A DNA stretch of 64,000 nt from Ditylenchus dipsaci (lineage: Eukaryota > Nematoda > Chromadorea > Rhabditida > Anguinidae): contig SADC01001112.1 in assembly GCA_004194705.1 (NCBI GenBank), positions 930,001-994,000 on the forward strand. The letters are read 5' to 3'. The notes beneath the pieces were generated by a model. The model searched no databases and was not told where the DNA came from. It saw nothing but the letters and a program-made list of their open reading frames with translations. The position numbers and the translations under genes were made by a program. Positions 60,521 to 64,000 of the stretch are shown here, in pieces (positions within the stretch are counted from its first letter, which is position 1; every line of letters starts with the position of its first letter).

Positions 60521-60726
60521 CTCTTGGATGGTCTGAATTCAATGGCTAGCCAAACTATTAGGATGACCACTGCAATTGCCAGGATGCCTAGGGAAAATAG
60601 CAGCATGAGAAATCTTTGGTGGTAGCTGGCACAGCAATTATTGGCCACACACTCAAAGCCGAAATGGTCAGGGCAGATTTGTCCATCATTATGCGAGGTT
60701 GAGGAGGAAGAGGCCATGCCGACCAT
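60521..60726 (-). CDS. First exon of a single-pass membrane protein
   Basis: ATG 60726 (a second in-frame ATG at 60717). Reads MVGMASSSSTSHNDGQICPD, HFGFECVANNCCASYHQRF, then a 21-residue hydrophobic segment (LLFSLGILAIAVVILIVWLA) and IEFRPSKR. It ends at a GTAAAT donor (60520), so the C-terminal part is encoded further left, where repeats begin. The five cysteines before the membrane segment and the lack of a signal peptide suggest a type III or tail-anchored arrangement. Family unknown. Confidence 0.5.
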
Positions 60727-61274
60727 TCAACAATTACTCAGCAAGGCGCCTCAAATAACTATCTTTGAAGTTACAAATTTTTTAGACACTTATAATATAG
60801 TTCGAGAAAATTATCAAAATTAATGAGATTTTACTTAGCAAAGTCGGCTACAATAAAGAACAATACAAAATGATATTTAAGCTTAAAAAGATTGAGTAAC
60901 TACGGCTACTCTTATCCAACCGTGAAAGCTATGGTTAGGCTTATAAAAGAACACATTTGACAGTTTAATAAAAAAAAATTGGTAAAGTGCTAAATTTTGC
61001 AAATCTATCATTAAAAATATGGTTTGTACGGCGGTCACAATGGAGATGCGAAGTTGAGTGGTAAATATTTGAGGTTTCGTAACTCAGCCAGATTTTGTCG
61101 TTTTACTGAAATGAATTTTTTTTCACTTAAAACCCATGTCTTTTTCCTATGATATGTTTTTTCCGCATCATGGTAATTTCAAAGGTTTGGATGCGGGCGG
61201 GACCACATAAAATTAACGCCGTTTTTAAAAATGACACAATTGTTTCTTTTGAACAAAAATCTATCATTTAGTTA

Positions 61275-61921
61275 TCATAGGCTGTAGCTGAAAACACCCG
61301 TCAAAAACATTAAAGGGCATGCCCACGCTGATAAAAGGTGGTGCCCGGGAATTCAAAATTTTTTCTAATCATTGAACTTCTGTACGGATTTTTCAACTTG
61401 GTTTCTAACAAAACCATACCTAAGATTAAATTATAGGCTTTGTTTTGTTAGAAACCAAGTTAAAAAATCCGTGCAGAAGTTCAATGATGCGGAAAAAATT
61501 TGAATTCCCGGCACCACCTCTTATTAGCGTGGGCAAGCCCCTTTAAATCTCCCGTCAAAATCATTAAATCTCCCGTCAAATTTTTAAAATTGTCCTTCTC
61601 AGTGTATACTTTTCAAATTTTTTATTTTTTCGCATAAGCATGTAGTTCTGAATCTCTAGTTTTTGACAAGCTATTTACTAGCTTGATACAATTTTGAAAA
61701 GGGGGAGAACAATTCATTTAAGAAAAGGTGTAGTTTTAAAAAACTCAATTTTTCTCTCGTTTTTTAAAATTGTATCAAGCTAGTAAATAGCTTATCAAAA
61801 ACTAGAGATTTAGGGCTACATGCTAATGTAAAAAAATAAAAAATTTGGAAAGTATACACTGAGAAGGAGAATTTTTAAAAATTTGACGGGAGATTTAATG
61901 ATTTTGACGGGTGTTTTCGAT
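61275..61921. mobile_element. Palindromic MITE with TTAA MITE inside
   Basis: Ends 'aaaacacccgtcaaaa' (61290) and inverse 'ttttgacgggtgttttcg' (61902-61919). 'ctcccgtcaaatttttaaaa' pairs with 'ttttaaaaatttgacgggag'; inner arms 'gtttttgacaagctatttac' and inverse. The left arm is split by the TTAA MITE at 61314-61542. Confidence 0.75.
61314..61542. mobile_element. TTAA-type MITE, complete
   Basis: TTAA at 61310-61313 and 61543-61546. Ends agggcatgcccacgctgata and inverse attagcgtgggcaagcccct; inner arms 'aacttggtttctaacaaaac' and inverse. Best copy of the family in the window. Confidence 0.9.
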
Positions 61922-62149
61922 TTGAAGCGTTATCAATATCAATCGATATGTCATTAGAAAGCCAGTTATCTGCGCTTTTTGTTAAATTTAAAATATATTT
62001 AATCAATAAAAAATTTGGGCAAGATTGCTGAAATCTCGACTTGGGTGGTTCAGAGGGGCAGATTACCCGCAAATGCCAACTTAAAACAAATCGCCATCGT
62101 GTTCAGCGCAAAATTCTGCATCCAACCGCATAAAAGTACCGCCCAAATT

Positions 62150-62310
62150 TTCGAGTGTTAATCGATTAACAGAATCTCCAATAAAGTGACCTTCCGATTT
62201 AGTCACCTCTTGACCTCTACATTTAGTGACCTCTCGGTTTTATGACCCTCTATTCTCATTCTCTAGGGTTTTACTAAATCTCGGTTGTACTTCACTGTAG
62301 TTCAATAGTT
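62150..62310. repeat. AGTGACCTCTCGGTTTTA repeat patch
   Basis: Four degenerate 'ttagtgacctctcg' words and an inverse 'actaaatctcggttgtac'. Resembles the interior of the TA-flanked elements, but the ends could not be fixed. Confidence 0.4.
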
Positions 62311-62319
62311 TAAAAACTA

Positions 62320-64000
62320 TTATTGCTAAACAACCCAAAAAAGACTCCTCACTAAAAGTAGCAACCAACATCAATAATAAGAAAAACAACTCATTTTGAA
62401 ACTAAAAGAGACCAAAAATTAGAAAACTTTAGCACCAAAAAAGCAAAAGTAAGCAACAAGCTTTACGGAAGCTAATTTTTCGGCAGCTCATATAAATTGA
62501 GCGAGAAAAAGTTTTTTTCTTGCAGCCAGAGAGGGATCGAAAAGCAAAAAGCCATCGGCATTCACTACTACTTCCAGTACTACCAACCACAAGATGGAAA
62601 GTCGAGGAAGAGCAGCAGCAGAAGAAATATGTTCGAGGATTGGTGTTAGGCTGAAGCCTAGAGGCCAGAACAACAAGAGGACAAGTTTACTGGATTAGAA
62701 CAGCTCCATGGTCTCTGGCTTGGCCCTCTTGCTCTCCCTATGGCTCATGTGTGTGTCTCTTTTCATACATTGGGGAAGTGTGGGTGTGGGAAGAGGGCCC
62801 CAGTCAATGACTTGGGCAAGCTATAAGTAAAGAGGAAAAGCAGTTATTCTTATTGATAAAGCCACAAAATAATAAACAGCCACATTGACGGGCGTCATCA
62901 GCTACTTCGATGCTCTTTGCCTATTTATTTTTTGAGCATAATGTCCGCCATCCTGAGTCCGTCACAGATTTTTCAGAAGGAAAAACTTAGAAATTAAGAT
63001 TTTAGTCAGCAACATTAAAAATTTAATATTTACCGCGGTATCTAATACTAAACTTAAACAAACATTTAGCTAAAAAGACATTTTAACAGTAATTTTTGGT
63101 AAAATGCATTCCATTCAGTACCTATTAAACCCAAGATTTTGGAGTAAAGTTTCATAAATTTGGGGTCCTAAAATGACAAATTGAAAAAAACCGTTAGGAC
63201 GCTTTTAAAACTAGTCTCTGGTGACTCTAGTATTTTGAAATTCTTTCAAACAGAAGTACAAAACAGCGTGATATTGCCATTTGATTAATAAAAAAAGACT
63301 TATTTAGCTTTTTTAGGCTTCGAAGCTAGTCATCTTAGTCATAAGTGATGGGTACTAAATTAGTGGGGTAGTGAGTGTTTCGAGAGCACAAGCCGTGAGA
63401 GCTCACCCGTACCAAATAAATTGAAGCAGGAGTGTCCTCTAAACTGGAGACAATCATTTGGGAACAGTTAATAAGCATTATGGTATAGCCTGGCCTTTTA
63501 TGCCGCTAAGTTTAATTCCAACAGTTAAGTTTGAATTCATTAACACAGAGCATTTCATAGTTTAAAAAAATAGGTAGGAATGCTAAAAACAAGCCTATTG
63601 TTACAATTTTTTTATATCTTGGAAAATAAAATTGTTTTAAAGACATCTTTTTTTCCTTTTTGTCGCCCAACATCTTCATTATGGCGAAGGACTCAGCAAA
63701 AAGCATGCGCTGATATAATTTCACGTTTTATTTCAACTATTTTCGTCTAAAGTTCCACACCCAACGCTAGGAATGTGTGATAATAGAAGAGGGCTGAACT
63801 CGCCGGTATTCTGTTTATAAAAGATGTGTGAAAATGGGTAACAAGATATAACTTATTTGTTTCATTGGTTAAATAAGAAGAGGAATGGGACAAGCTGAAA
63901 GGATGAAAAGTTGTCGGCGAACTGCTCAAATCCAATTAAGAATTTGACGGAAAAGAAGAACCAGGGAATTCAAAGTATTCCACCAGAAAAGGAACAGACG
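62320..64000. other. No convincing gene
   Basis: AT-rich DNA with short open frames (62488-62676, 63512-63724, 63747-63935, all minus) that lack motifs or splice partners. A GC-richer patch, 62600-62830, is not obviously repetitive and could contain an untranslated exon. Confidence 0.35.

Overview
The window looks like about 64 kb of AT-rich nuclear DNA from a small-intron invertebrate animal. The reasons are spliced genes with GT-AG introns of roughly 45-70 nt mixed with introns of several kb, a complete animal-type SLC23 nucleobase/ascorbate transporter, a NUP85-like nucleoporin segment, FLYWCH zinc fingers, and hAT, Mutator-like and Tc1/mariner-type DNA transposons. I cannot fix the phylum. 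No bacterial operon, rRNA gene, intact tRNA or CRISPR array was seen. All identifications rest on motifs read by eye and on memory of the families; no search was run.

Layout. 0.9-1.5 kb (minus): a spliced gene for an unrecognised helical protein. 2.3-10 kb: a nested transposon complex with a 9-bp target-site duplication. It carries a minus-strand gene with a FLYWCH finger, a DGTF/P Mutator-type catalytic motif and a C-terminal Ulp1/C48 protease box. 10-13.6 kb: a mariner-type foldback element containing a hAT element, whose transposase is itself split by a second hAT element. 15.2-19.6 kb: an element flanked by TTAA that holds a gene for an uncharacterised GDKGG / SEQ-IESLH protein. 24.4-25.3 kb: a mariner-type MITE inflated by a 59-bp satellite of 13 copies. 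20-24 kb and 25.6-37 kb: MITEs, a minisatellite, a CT microsatellite and gene-poor DNA. 37.1-47.7 kb (plus): the 12-exon SLC23 transporter, with transposons filling its long introns and a 5'-incomplete NUP85-like gene on the opposite strand of intron 3. 49.5-56 kb (plus): a multi-exon gene for an unrecognised, mostly disordered protein. 58-60.7 kb (minus): a clean two-exon small protein and an exon of a single-pass membrane protein.

Two themes dominate. First, many elements of different classes (TTAA, TA, 8-bp and 9-bp duplications) end in arrays of a short motif that is private to each element, arranged as inverted arrays around a core. Second, nearly every conserved gene needs one or more 1-nt corrections to stay in frame, almost always a base missing from a homopolymer. 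The same loss is seen in a target-site duplication and in two satellite copies. That points to assembly indel errors rather than pseudogenes, so the coding models below should be read as 'in frame after indel correction'.
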